64,000 nucleotides of DNA from an uncultured Coriobacteriaceae bacterium (GTDB lineage: Bacteria; Actinomycetota; Coriobacteriia; Coriobacteriales; Atopobiaceae): assembly GCA_902786015.1 (NCBI GenBank), contig CADAAU010000008.1, forward strand, positions 1-64,000. The letters run 5' to 3'. Positions 55,629 to 64,000 of the stretch are shown here, piece by piece; positions within the stretch are counted from its first letter, which is position 1, and the number at the start of each line of letters is the position of its first letter. A program made the translations under genes and the position numbers. The notes under the pieces were generated by a model. That model ran no database searches and was not told the DNA's origin. It saw only the letters and a program-made list of their open reading frames with translations.

Positions 55629-56999
55629 TCACCCCTCCTGTTTTTGTGGTCCATTGTCCAAATCGTAGTCCTCGGTTTCCGTGACACAAGCCAAGAAGGA
55701 ACCCTTTGCCAGCCTCACGCGCACGTTGTCCCCATTGCTGAGCTCGCTTGCATTAGATATCACGTGCCCCTGCTTATCCTGCGCTATGGCATAGCCTCTT
55801 GAAAGCACGGCCAATGGCGAGAGTGCTTCCAGCGATGCGGCAGAACGGGCCATCGTAGCCTCAAATGGCCTCAGAAACGACTCCGCGCAGTTCTTGAGTC
55901 GTGTGGCCGACATGGTGATCTCTCTTTGGTCTCTTTCCAATAGTCGAGGAATTGCATCGTGTAACCTCTGCTCGCTCTGCATGAGCTGAACAACTCGATC
56001 CTCCACAAATGCCATGGGGTCTTCGAGACACCGACGAGACGCCATGGCCTCGAGCACGGAACGTTCCTTTGCCACACGTCCCAGCACTGCCTGACGAGCG
56101 CGAAGGTCATAGCCTTCGAGCCGCTCGCTTTGGGTTCCCACCAAAGCCTCAAGCGCCGCTCCCATGCGTTGCCTTCGGCCTTCTATGACCGTAACCACCT
56201 CATCGATGGCCGGTGCAACCGACTCGGCCGCAGCGGTCGGCGTCGAGCTTCGTCGGTCCGACACCATGTCACAGATGCTCACGTCCGGCTCATGTCCAAT
56301 ACCGGTGACAACTGGCACAGGGCAGTTTGCCACTGCCCGAGCAAGTGCCTCGTCGTTGAACGTCATAAGGTCTTCGAACGAACCGCCGCCGCGTACGAGC
56401 AGTATCGCCTCCGGCCGTGCAGCCGCGGCAACCTCCAACGCCCGAATGATGGTAGACGTCGCCCCAGGTCCCTGAACGGCACATCCCACCACGTCCAGTT
56501 CGACCAAGGGATTGCGTCTTCTGAGCGTACGCTTCACGTCGTCAATGACGCTCCCCGAAAGCGAGGTCACCACAGCCACGCGCACACAGAATCGAGGGAT
56601 GGGCCTCTTTCTCTCGGCCGCCATCAGACCTTCTGCCTCCAGTTTTCGCGCAAGCGCCGCAACTTGCTGGCGGAGAAGCCCCTCTCCCGCCAACTCCAAC
56701 GAGCGCACGATGAACGAGAGCCTGCCTGTACCTACATACACGTCAAACTTACCGGTAAGCACGACTGCCATGCCGTCGCGGAGCTGTGCGCCGAGGTGCG
56801 CATACGTGTTGCGCCATACGATTACATCCATAGAGGACGTATCATCCTTGACTTGAAAATAGCAGTGACCCGATCGGGCATTCGGTCCACGGAAGCCGGT
56901 AACCTCCCCCGCAACAACGAGCGTCGGCATCGATCCCACCTGCGCCTTCGCAGAACCCACGGCCTCGCTCACCGTTAGGGTGCTCTTGCCTGCAGCCAT
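55629..56999 (-). CDS. xseA: Exodeoxyribonuclease VII large subunit
   Basis: 456 residues. N-terminal OB-fold (LVVAGEVTGFRGPNARSGHCYFQVKDD) and the catalytic domain (VAVVTSLSGSVIDDVKRTLRRRNP, ILLVRGGGSFEDLMTFNDE, VVTGIGHEPDVSICDMVSDRRSSTPTAAAE), then a coiled-coil. GGAGGTGAT lies 8 nt before the ATG at 56999. Confidence 0.95.
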   Translation of the reverse strand: MAAGKSTLTVSEAVGSAKAQVGSMPTLVVAGEVTGFRGPNARSGHCYFQVKDDTSSMDVIVWRNTYAHLGAQLRDGMAVVLTGKFDVYVGTGRLSFIVRSLELAGEGLLRQQVAALARKLEAEGLMAAERKRPIPRFCVRVAVVTSLSGSVIDDVKRTLRRRNPLVELDVVGCAVQGPGATSTIIRALEVAAAARPEAILLVRGGGSFEDLMTFNDEALARAVANCPVPVVTGIGHEPDVSICDMVSDRRSSTPTAAAESVAPAIDEVVTVIEGRRQRMGAALEALVGTQSERLEGYDLRARQAVLGRVAKERSVLEAMASRRCLEDPMAFVEDRVVQLMQSEQRLHDAIPRLLERDQREITMSATRLKNCAESFLRPFEATMARSAASLEALSPLAVLSRGYAIAQDKQGHVISNASELSNGDNVRVRLAKGSFLACVTETEDYDLDNGPQKQEG

Positions 57000-57129
57000 A
57001 TGCAACGATCACCTCCATCCGCTTCCAATGATTGCCACTCTACCACAGCCGCGGGACTTCATTTGCGGCCGTTGTCATTCGCATTGCGCATGCCCTTCAC
57101 TTGCGGGTACTCAATTCACGTCCCCGCGC

Positions 57130-57135
57130 TATAAT
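57130..57135 (+). promoter_or_regulatory. -10 box upstream of the STAS gene
   Basis: A perfect TATAAT 26 nt before the start codon. The -35 is not clear. Confidence 0.5.
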
Positions 57136-57161
57136 ATGGCAAACTATCGAAAGGAGAACCC

Positions 57162-57452
57162 ATGACCATCAACAAAACCATCGAAGGTTCCGTCGTAACG
57201 TTGGCGATTGCGGGTTGGCTCGATACAAGCACTACTCCCGAGTTCGCTTCTGCACTTTTGGATCTTGGCGATAGTTGCGAGAAACTCGTCATTGATCTTG
57301 CGGAGCTTGAGTACATCTCATCTGCGGGTCTACGCCAACTCGTCTCTGCTCACAAGCAAATGAAGGGAAACCTCACCATCGCCAACGTACCCGTCGAAGT
57401 CATGCAGGTTCTTCGTATGGCGGGTTTCGATAAGCGCCTAAACATCGTCTAG
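57162..57452 (+). CDS. STAS-domain anti-sigma factor antagonist (RsbV/SpoIIAA-like)
   Basis: 96 residues forming one STAS domain. Ser53-Ser54 in LEYISSAGLRQLV is the site phosphorylated by an RsbW-type kinase in this family. The dephosphorylated form binds the kinase and frees its target. AAAGGAG precedes the ATG. First of a three-gene unit with the phosphatase and kinase that act on it. Confidence 0.9.
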   Translation: MTINKTIEGSVVTLAIAGWLDTSTTPEFASALLDLGDSCEKLVIDLAELEYISSAGLRQLVSAHKQMKGNLTIANVPVEVMQVLRMAGFDKRLNIV

Positions 57453-57463
57453 GCATCCTCTCG

Positions 57464-59038
57464 ATGAAGCACTCCATCTTCAAACGATTTGCAATTGTCA
57501 GCATCCTCGCATTTGTTGTAGGGACTGTTGCTTCGCTATTGCTGAGCATCAACTACAACTCAAACGAAGTGTTCAAGGAATGCCAAGGCAAAGCCCAAAT
57601 CGCCCTCTCGGAAGCTAAGGCGGCCCTCAATGGAGAGAGTTATGACGAGATCATTGCATCAGACTCCAGCAAAACGTACCAAAGCATACGAGAGACCCTA
57701 CGCACCATATGTGAGCTCGTCAAACTCAAATACATCTATGTCTTTGTGGTAGACCAGCAAACAGGTGAGCAAACATATCTGTTTGTCGTAGCCTCAAATG
57801 ATGAGGATGACGAATTTGTGCTCCATAGCAGGCCGCTAGGTTCGAAGTCGAACTACGAATTATCCAATCAGGAATTGGATGCGCTTAAGGGAAAAGAAAT
57901 CTCCACTCGCGAGACGGTCAATAACGAATATGGGCATGTTTCCAGTTGGTACGCCTCATACGAAATCGAGGGCTCAAAGAATCCCGTGCTCATTGGCGCA
58001 GACATCAATGAGTCGGAAATCGAGAAGTCGTTATTCCATAACACTCTCGCGTTTGCCGTACCGATGGTCATTGTTATATCGGGTATTATTGTTCTTGAAG
58101 TTGTATACCTCAAGAGAGGAGTATCGAACCCGCTCCATGAGGTCTCGGAACACATGCGTCTTTATACCGAGAATGGAATACACGATGATGAGCCGCTCAG
58201 GCTTGGCCATGACGACGAAATCGCAGAGATCTCGAACTCGTTCAACCAAATGACCAAAAACATCGAGAATTACGTTGATCGTATCTCGGAGATGACGGAA
58301 GAACGAGTGCAGGCGGCCACGGAACTCGACATTGCTCGTCGCATCCAGCAAGGCATAGTGCCCCCCGTTACTCACTTGCAGCGTCCAGGATATGACGCGT
58401 ATGCCTTCATGAGAACCGCCCGCGCCGTGGGAGGCGACTTCTATGACATTGCGACGCTTGACGATGACAAGCTACTCATCGTTATGGCCGACGTCTCGGG
58501 CAAGGGTGTGAGCGCAGCGCTCTTTATGGCGATGGGCAAAACGCTCCTGCGCGACAAACTCCAATCTGCTCCAGATCCTGCGACTGCACTCAACGAGGTA
58601 AACGACATCATCGAAAAGAACAACCCCGCAAACATGTTTGTGACTGTTTTGGCCGGCGTTTTTGATCCTTCCTCCAGAACCCTCACATATGCTAACGCGG
58701 GTCACATGCCTCCTCTTATTATAGGCCGCGGTTACGAAGACCCCGATCCCGGAATCGCCATTGGCCTGTTTGAGGATGCCGGAATCGTAAACAATACCAT
58801 TACGCTCGCACCAGGAGAGGGTATTCTCTTCTATACTGATGGCGCGACGGAAGCGATAGACATAAACAACAAGTTCTTTGGCGAGGGCAGACTTGCCGAG
58901 GCGGTTGCGGATGCCCAAAACCCACAGGACGCCATAAAGGCTGCCGTTGATGCCATAGACATCTTTGGAACCGGCCACGAGCAGTTTGACGATCTTACTC
59001 TACTGTCCCTATTTTCGAGAGGCGATAACGATGGCTAG
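57464..59038 (+). CDS. Membrane sensor PP2C/SpoIIE-type serine phosphatase
   Basis: 524 residues: first membrane helix (~9-28), an about 165-residue extracytoplasmic sensor region (predicted Cache-like), second helix (LAFAVPMVIVISGIIVLEVVYL, ~198-218), HAMP (~220-275), and the PP2C domain with DIARRIQQGIVPP, GGDFYDIA, MADVSGKGVSAALFMA, YANAGHMPP, FYTDGATEA and FDDLTLLSL. An external signal would drive dephosphorylation of the STAS protein. It starts 11 nt after the STAS stop and overlaps the kinase gene by 8 nt. Confidence 0.93.
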   Translation: MKHSIFKRFAIVSILAFVVGTVASLLLSINYNSNEVFKECQGKAQIALSEAKAALNGESYDEIIASDSSKTYQSIRETLRTICELVKLKYIYVFVVDQQTGEQTYLFVVASNDEDDEFVLHSRPLGSKSNYELSNQELDALKGKEISTRETVNNEYGHVSSWYASYEIEGSKNPVLIGADINESEIEKSLFHNTLAFAVPMVIVISGIIVLEVVYLKRGVSNPLHEVSEHMRLYTENGIHDDEPLRLGHDDEIAEISNSFNQMTKNIENYVDRISEMTEERVQAATELDIARRIQQGIVPPVTHLQRPGYDAYAFMRTARAVGGDFYDIATLDDDKLLIVMADVSGKGVSAALFMAMGKTLLRDKLQSAPDPATALNEVNDIIEKNNPANMFVTVLAGVFDPSSRTLTYANAGHMPPLIIGRGYEDPDPGIAIGLFEDAGIVNNTITLAPGEGILFYTDGATEAIDINNKFFGEGRLAEAVADAQNPQDAIKAAVDAIDIFGTGHEQFDDLTLLSLFSRGDNDG

Positions 59039-59417
59039 CATACTCTGGAGTGCAACGCTCAAACCTGAGTTCTCTTCGTTTGCCGAGCTGGGAGAGCAGC
59101 TCGAGCTCGCAATCGACAACATGCGGCATTCCATGAACGCGACTCTGGCTTGTGACGAAGCCTTCACAAATGTCGTGATGTACTCGGGTGCCACAGCAGT
59201 GGAAGTCGAGATTGCCAAGGAGGGAGACCTGCTTATCGTTCGCATCGCTGACGACGGAACTCCCTTCGACCCCGTGTCTGCGAAGCCTATTGAGCGTGCT
59301 TTTGAGGACCTCGACAAAGGGGGCATGGGCATCAAACTCATCAAGAAGATCTGCGAGAGCGTCGACTATGCGTACGTAGATGGCAAGAATGTCCTTACCC
59401 TGCGACTGCCGTGTTAA
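59031..59417 (+). CDS. RsbW/SpoIIAB-like serine kinase, anti-sigma type
   Basis: 128 residues with a GHKL ATPase: N-box DEAFTNVVMYSG, G1 DDGTPFDP, G2 GGMGIKLIKKICESVDY. The start at 59031 lies inside the phosphatase end with GAGAGG upstream. It would phosphorylate the STAS protein and, by analogy, bind a sigma factor or another target. No sigma factor of the SigB/SigF group lies in the window. Confidence 0.9.
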   Translation: MASILWSATLKPEFSSFAELGEQLELAIDNMRHSMNATLACDEAFTNVVMYSGATAVEVEIAKEGDLLIVRIADDGTPFDPVSAKPIERAFEDLDKGGMGIKLIKKICESVDYAYVDGKNVLTLRLPC

Positions 59418-59433
59418 CAAGCGCCAGCCGAGC

Positions 59434-59531
59434 GCCTAAGCCGCAATACTTTTGACTTAGTCTCTGTATACCAGCCTTAGGCAAAGGAACCTCCCCTTTG
59501 CCTAAGGCGCAATACTGGTTCACTAGTCCCA
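59434..59531. repeat. Hairpin and partial tandem between kinase and rnd
   Basis: Arms 59475-59487 and 59495-59507 (13 bp, perfect) form a hairpin without U-tract. GCCTAAG-C/G-CGCAATACT recurs at 59434 and 59500, a 66-bp partial duplication. It separates two convergent genes. Confidence 0.65.
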
Positions 59532-60677
59532 TCAAAGGACTTCAACATGCCCTTCTTTTACCGTGAGCCCCGTATCTCCCGAGATTAAATCCTGCAAACG
59601 CTCTCCCGCGACTTCCCATCTCCACCCATGAAATAGCGGCGACTCCTTGTCTCCCAAAAAGAATCCCAGCAAGTCGTCACGCGTCGCTATAAGCGGAATC
59701 GCCACGCCGCATTTGTCGGCACTCAACCGAAGCATCGCATACATGAGGTCCAAGACACTATCCGTTTCGGCGCTCGTGCGAGCCCGATGCTTCACGCGAG
59801 GATACCTGCTCGGATCACATGCGACGCCCACACGCACAGCGCGCACGACTTCCTCAGCGTCGCGCTTCGAGAGCTGATCGGTACCCCGTATCCTTAGCAG
59901 CCGCTCTGACGTACGCGGAGTGCGACGGCATACCTCCACAATCACTTCGTCCGAGAGAACCCATTTTCGGGGAAGGTTACGTCGTTCGGCGCATTTCTCG
60001 CGCCAGGCACATACTTCGCGTGCAACGGCAAGCTGTTTTCTGGTAAGCGATGAGGATCGCTTAAGATGCACGTAAGCCTCGCGAGGATCGCGCACAAATC
60101 TCGAATGCTCACAAACGCCCGCCAGCTCAGGCTCGAGCCATGAGAGCCTATCGCGAGATATAAGATCGTCCATCATCTTGTTGTAGATGGACGGAAGATA
60201 CAGAACGTCTTCTTCGGCATAGCGAAGCTGCTCGTCATCGAGCGGGCGCTTAGACCAATCGGTAAGACTATCGGCCTTGTCGAGGTGAATGCCCTCATAT
60301 GACTGCACGAGTGCTCCAAGCCCCATCTGCATTCGATGGCCCAAAAACGCTGCTGCCAGCTGTGTGTCAAACACCGGACGCGGCACGCAACCCAATCCAT
60401 CGTAAAGTACCTCAAGGTCCTGGTCGCAGGCGTGAAACACCTTGGTTATTGATTGATCCTCTAGGAGGCTGATGAGGGGAGAAAGATCGTCTATGGCCAA
60501 AGGGTCTATGGCAGCGGCCTCATTGAGCGTTGCTACCTGCACCAGACAGAGCTTGGGGTGATAGGTGCGCTCGCGCAAAAACTCGGTATCCACGGCAATG
60601 ACCTTACTGGTGTGTGCTCGCTCGCAAAAGGACAAGAGCTCTTCCGCTTCGCAGATGTACATATGATCTCGTTTCAT
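59532..60677 (-). CDS. rnd: Ribonuclease D
   Basis: 3' exoribonuclease for tRNA maturation. DEDDy residues: VDTEFLRERTYHPKLCLVQV (DxE), FHACDQDLEVL, and YAEEDVLYLPSIY, followed by HRDC-type helical domains. The start is uncertain: ATGs at 60701, 60677 and 60662 all lack a good RBS; 60677 gives 381 residues. It is divergent from the lipid kinase gene with little space for two promoters. Confidence 0.88.
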   Translation of the reverse strand: MKRDHMYICEAEELLSFCERAHTSKVIAVDTEFLRERTYHPKLCLVQVATLNEAAAIDPLAIDDLSPLISLLEDQSITKVFHACDQDLEVLYDGLGCVPRPVFDTQLAAAFLGHRMQMGLGALVQSYEGIHLDKADSLTDWSKRPLDDEQLRYAEEDVLYLPSIYNKMMDDLISRDRLSWLEPELAGVCEHSRFVRDPREAYVHLKRSSSLTRKQLAVAREVCAWREKCAERRNLPRKWVLSDEVIVEVCRRTPRTSERLLRIRGTDQLSKRDAEEVVRAVRVGVACDPSRYPRVKHRARTSAETDSVLDLMYAMLRLSADKCGVAIPLIATRDDLLGFFLGDKESPLFHGWRWEVAGERLQDLISGDTGLTVKEGHVEVL

Positions 60678-60750
60678 TCGGCTCTGATTAACATCTACCA
60701 TGGTACCCAAGAAACGAGTATCATGTGCTCCACACTGGGAGGGAGGTTTT

Positions 60751-61728
60751 ATGCGCATCCTCATCATTCACAATTTGGCGTCGGGCTTTGGCTCCGACTC
60801 CATCTATGAGTTTCAGCGTTCCATCGTGCGAGAAGGAGACGAGTGCGTAATGCGTCTCCTCACCAAAGATGCGCCCGACAAAGGCGCGGCCCTGCTAAGG
60901 GACGCAGAAGACTTCGACTTAACGGTGATTTCGGGAGGCGACGGAACTGTTGCAACCCTTCTCTATTTGTTGCGCAATCGTGACGTTCTGACCTGCATCT
61001 TTCCATCCGGCACTGCAAATCTGTTCTTCTTGAACCTTGGCAATGCCGCCGAGCCAAGCACGCTCGCTCGCGCATGCCGCATCGGACACTCTGCCCACAC
61101 TGACCTTGGCGAGCTTTCCTGGAAGGACGAGTGGGGCGTTTCGCACACACAAGGCTTCTCCATTATGGCGGGACTCGGCTTTGACGCACAGATCATGCGG
61201 GCAGCCGTACCCGCAAAACGTGCCATGGGCCAAGCCGCTTACTTCGCGGCGGCCATCGCTCATCCCAAGCCATCCGTACAACACTTCACCATCACGGTAG
61301 ATGGCGTCACGTACGAACGGACGGGACTCTCGTGCCTTGTGGCCAACAATGCCATGATGCAGGGAGACATAGAAATCATCCCCAATTGCTCAATGGCGGA
61401 CGGACTTTTGGACGTCATCGTCTTTGAGGTGGGCGATAGAGCGCAGCTTTTGAGGCCAATCTTCAGCGGCTTGGTAGACCCCAATGGCAAGCGCATAGGT
61501 CGTCCGTTCATCGAAAGCTTTACGGGCAAGGAAGTGGTCGTAGAAGCCAGCGTGCCGGTAAACATGGAGATAGACGGAGATCCCATGGAGGGCGTTGTTC
61601 GTTCCTACAGCGCGCGAATCATCCCCAAAAGCAACAGGTTGGTGGTCGATGGTCTTTCGCGCTATGCACACGAGGATAACAATGCACCGCTCTTTGGCGA
61701 TACCGAGCAAATGCCGTTCCCGGTCTAG
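60751..61728 (+). CDS. YegS/DagK-like diacylglycerol or lipid kinase
   Basis: 325 residues. The catalytic-domain motifs VISGGDGTVATLL, FPSGTANLF and MAGLGFDAQIM are present, and a C-terminal beta-sandwich carries NMEIDGDPM. Soluble or peripheral enzyme that phosphorylates diacylglycerol or a related lipid. A strong RBS (GGGAGGGAGG) lies 4 nt before the ATG. Monocistronic. Exact substrate unknown. Confidence 0.88.
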   Translation: MRILIIHNLASGFGSDSIYEFQRSIVREGDECVMRLLTKDAPDKGAALLRDAEDFDLTVISGGDGTVATLLYLLRNRDVLTCIFPSGTANLFFLNLGNAAEPSTLARACRIGHSAHTDLGELSWKDEWGVSHTQGFSIMAGLGFDAQIMRAAVPAKRAMGQAAYFAAAIAHPKPSVQHFTITVDGVTYERTGLSCLVANNAMMQGDIEIIPNCSMADGLLDVIVFEVGDRAQLLRPIFSGLVDPNGKRIGRPFIESFTGKEVVVEASVPVNMEIDGDPMEGVVRSYSARIIPKSNRLVVDGLSRYAHEDNNAPLFGDTEQMPFPV

Positions 61729-61775
61729 CGCGCTGAGCCGTTCGCACATTCGTCATTCGGGATGGAATCGTTCTC

Positions 61776-61794
61776 ACGTATGATGGTCATACGT
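61776..61794 (+). promoter_or_regulatory. Operator upstream of the GH32 gene
   Basis: ACGTATGA-TGG-TCATACGT is a perfect 8-bp dyad, 23 nt before the start. A TATGAT -10 (61779-61784) lies inside it. This suits repression by a sugar-responsive regulator; none is encoded in the window. Confidence 0.6.
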
Positions 61795-61817
61795 ATGAGC
61801 GTACAGAAAGGATGAAC

Positions 61818-63290
61818 ATGAGCAACGATTCCTGGCGTCCCAAACTGCACATTGCCCCTTATAGCGGATCGATTTCGGACCCCAATGGACTGTGCCAGTT
61901 CAAGGGCACCTATCACTTCTTCTGCCAGAACGCGCCCACCTATCCCGGTGACTTTGACTCTCCCCATGGCTGGGGACATTTTGCAACGCGCGACCTCGTT
62001 CACTACGTGTTCCTAGGTTGTCACATCTTCCCCGGATCTCCCGCCGATGCCGACGGATCCTATTCGGGCGGTGCCTACATCAACGAGGATGCAGACGAGG
62101 CTTGGTTCTATTACACGGGCAACATTCGTGAGGGCGACGGCGACGGCACTACATCGGGTCGCCTGGCCAACCAGACACTTATGCGCTCCTACAACGGCAT
62201 AAACATGGAAGGCAAGGAGATCGTTCTCGACAACTCCGGCTACCCCGCCTACTGCAGCTGCCACGTGCGCGATCCCAAGGTATGGAAACAGGACGGCAAG
62301 CTCCACATGCTGCTTGGCGCGCGCACGCTTGCCGACTCGCGCGGCGCCATCATGATGTACGACTCCGATGACGGATACGCATGGGAGATGTCTGGCTCCG
62401 TCACGAACCTCGAGGAGAAGCCCTTTGGCTACATGTGGGAGTGCCCCGACCGCATCGTACTTGGCGGCAAAGAATTCCTCTCCACATGTCCTCAGGGCAT
62501 GTGCAAGGCGATCGAATCCCAGGGGTCGACCCGCCCGACTTGTCAGAACGTCCACGCCGCTGGATACTTCCCCGTCGATGGCACTATCGTCGACCTCCTT
62601 CATCTTGACACCGAGCGCATGGATGCCAAGGCGCCTCGTGCTGCCATTGACGAAAGCACCTTCGTGGACTGGGACTATGGTTTTGACTTCTATGCCTGCC
62701 AGACCCTCGTGGCCGAGGATGGGCGGACCATGCTTGTGGGTTGGATGAGTTTGCCGCACGATGAGGACGACGTACGCGCCTACGACAACCCCACCGAAAC
62801 CTGGCGAGGCGTCCTCACCGTTCCTCGCGTACTCACGTACTGCGAGAAGTGCGGACGCATTCTGCAGGCACCTCCCGCCGAAATTGATGCGCTGCGTGGC
62901 GACGCACAGACGTTTGACGGCTCGGTCACCTTGCCCAAAAAGTGCGCAGACGTCGTGCTTGATGGCATCGAGGGCAAAGGAACGATTAAGTTTGGCGACT
63001 TCCTCGAACTTCGCTTCGAGGAAGACGGTATTGCCAAGCTCGAGTTCACCGATATGACAAAGAGCGGTGACCGCAAGTTGCGGCAAGCCCCCATCAGCGA
63101 CGTGCGGAAGGTACGCATCCTCGTCGACACCTCCGTACTGGAGATTTTCGTCAACGATGGTTGCTACGTATTTGGCACCCGCTTCTTTGAGGAGTCTGAC
63201 ACCCTCACCATTTCCCATGACCTGAAGGCCGCTTCTCAGGTCTGGTATCCCATGGACGAGGTCGAGGTAAACTACCTAGTGTCTCGTTAA
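61818..63290 (+). CDS. GH32 beta-fructosidase (sucrose / fructan hydrolase)
   Basis: 490 residues. Five-bladed propeller with the nucleophile Asp in ISDPNGLCQF, stabilizing Asp in VRDPKVW, and acid/base Glu in MWECPDR; a C-terminal beta-sandwich follows (VDTSVLEIFVNDG). No signal peptide, so it acts inside the cell on sucrose, sucrose-6-phosphate or short fructans. GAAAGG lies 6 nt before the ATG at 61818. No transporter, fructokinase or regulator is adjacent. Confidence 0.92.
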   Translation: MSNDSWRPKLHIAPYSGSISDPNGLCQFKGTYHFFCQNAPTYPGDFDSPHGWGHFATRDLVHYVFLGCHIFPGSPADADGSYSGGAYINEDADEAWFYYTGNIREGDGDGTTSGRLANQTLMRSYNGINMEGKEIVLDNSGYPAYCSCHVRDPKVWKQDGKLHMLLGARTLADSRGAIMMYDSDDGYAWEMSGSVTNLEEKPFGYMWECPDRIVLGGKEFLSTCPQGMCKAIESQGSTRPTCQNVHAAGYFPVDGTIVDLLHLDTERMDAKAPRAAIDESTFVDWDYGFDFYACQTLVAEDGRTMLVGWMSLPHDEDDVRAYDNPTETWRGVLTVPRVLTYCEKCGRILQAPPAEIDALRGDAQTFDGSVTLPKKCADVVLDGIEGKGTIKFGDFLELRFEEDGIAKLEFTDMTKSGDRKLRQAPISDVRKVRILVDTSVLEIFVNDGCYVFGTRFFEESDTLTISHDLKAASQVWYPMDEVEVNYLVSR

Positions 63291-63296
63291 TCGCCC

Positions 63297-63328
63297 AAAA
63301 AAGCGCCGGGACGTCAATCCCGGCGCTT
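63297..63328. terminator. Bidirectional terminator GH32 / lipoprotein
   Basis: Perfect 11-bp GC-rich stem (63301-63311 with 63318-63328), 6-nt loop. The minus side is followed by six T, the plus side by TGTCTTGTTT. Confidence 0.88.
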
Positions 63329-63364
63329 GTCTTGTTTGCAACTCCCCTATCAATTCATCTTGCC

Positions 63365-64000
63365 CTATGAGACCACCTGAACCGTCTTTGAGGATGGCTC
63401 GTTCAAAGGAAGTCTGGCATCGGTGGGGAACCAGATGTCTTCCGCCTTGGCCGCAATTTTTACTTGTTTGCCATCAAGACTCTTCCACAAATCAAGATCG
63501 CCATACTCGATGACGAAGCTCTCGTAATCGGTGTGTTCGCCTATACCAAACATCTTTGATTTTCTTGTAACTTCTCCCGACCCGTCGGCAAGCATTCCCG
63601 TGATGTCTTTCTCGGAGTCAAAAACGAGAACTGCATATGTTCCGCCATTGCTCACGGCTGCAGGGTCGACGTCGACTCCCTGCATCTTGATTATTTCTTC
63701 GGCATTAGTCACGTGCACCGTGCCCTCGAGCACTTGATTGCCCTGCGCAATGGCGTCCTCTTCCGATATCTGGGATTGAACAGTATCCGCTACGTCCTTC
63801 GCCTCACCTCTACTCATTTCGTTCGAATCTGTCGTGGCATTCGCGTCCGCAACGGTTGCCTCATTCTTTTCCTGGTCCTTGGAGGAGGCATCTCCCGTAA
63901 CCGACTCGGTTGTTGGGCTCTCCGAGACAGCATTACCGCCAACGTCTTCTTTGCTGGCCCCCGATGACGAGCAACCCATCATCAACGCAAGCGAAAGTCC
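63365..64000 (-). CDS. Putative lipoprotein, 5' end outside the window
   Basis: The frame is open to the right edge (…GLSLALMMGCSSSG), where MMGC is the lipobox with Cys as lipidation site, so the start and most of the signal peptide lie beyond base 64000. A Ser/Glu/Thr/Asp-rich linker of about 75 residues leads to a C-terminal domain of ~115 residues (EGTVHVTNAEEIIKMQGVDVDPA...YAVLVFDSEKDITGML...KQVKIAAKAEDIWFPTDARLPL), which resembles surface lipoproteins in related genomes only in general layout. No known domain recognised. Confidence 0.75.
   Translation of the reverse strand, partial: GLSLALMMGCSSSGASKEDVGGNAVSESPTTESVTGDASSKDQEKNEATVADANATTDSNEMSRGEAKDVADTVQSQISEEDAIAQGNQVLEGTVHVTNAEEIIKMQGVDVDPAAVSNGGTYAVLVFDSEKDITGMLADGSGEVTRKSKMFGIGEHTDYESFVIEYGDLDLWKSLDGKQVKIAAKAEDIWFPTDARLPLNEPSSKTVQVVS

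Overview
The window is a chromosomal segment of an actinobacterium, most likely class Coriobacteriia (Atopobiaceae or Coriobacteriaceae type). The clues are an actinobacterial mIHF gene directly before gmk, omega and thiI; cell-surface proteins with clostridial-type ChW repeats; moderate GC; and a long run of housekeeping genes on one strand. This placement is inference from gene content, not from a marker phylogeny. About 57 kb reads almost entirely on the minus strand; the right end (57-63 kb) switches mainly to plus.

Layout. 1-0.6 kb: 3' end of a surface protein (ChW repeat plus transglutaminase-like domain). 0.6-8 kb: recO, era, dgkA, ybeY, phoH, then mtaB, dnaJ and a membrane-anchored DnaJ-like gene. 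8-15 kb: GNAT acetyltransferase, hemW, a frameshifted CAP/ChW surface-protein gene, dus, lepA. 15-21 kb: rpsT, holA, comEC, comEA, thiI. 21-27.8 kb: rpoZ, gmk, mihF and the pyr operon (pyrR-B-C-K-D-F), headed by an attenuator. 28-31.5 kb is accessory: a HicAB toxin-antitoxin pair with an operator, a glycosyltransferase, a polysaccharide ABC permease without its ATPase, tRNA-Asn, and a 5'-truncated Fic gene. 31.5-42.8 kb: one tightly packed run, rimP-nusA-infB-rbfA-nrnA-truB-ribF-dnaG-rpoD, which joins ribosome maturation, translation initiation, RNA modification, FAD synthesis, primase and the principal sigma factor. 43-46.3 kb is accessory: a membrane-anchored surface protein, then a Vsr/DUF559-like nuclease gene flanked on both sides by three-unit arrays of a 63-bp palindromic repeat. 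46.3-57 kb: leuS, a CoA-disulfide reductase with rhodanese domain, pckA, an aldose-epimerase-like gene, ackA, HIT, xseB, xseA. 57-59.4 kb: a three-gene partner-switching module (STAS antagonist, membrane PP2C phosphatase, RsbW-like kinase). 59.5-64 kb: RNase D, a YegS/DagK-like lipid kinase, a GH32 fructosidase with an operator, and a lipoprotein running off the right edge.

How it works together: most of the window is core information processing and nucleotide metabolism in coupled, overlapping genes. The accessory material sits at three places (9-12 kb, 28-31.5 kb, 43-46.3 kb). The strongest candidate for something undescribed is the repeat-flanked nuclease cassette at 44.6-46.2 kb. Several long, near-perfect inverted repeats without a U-tract at gene ends are a second unexplained pattern.
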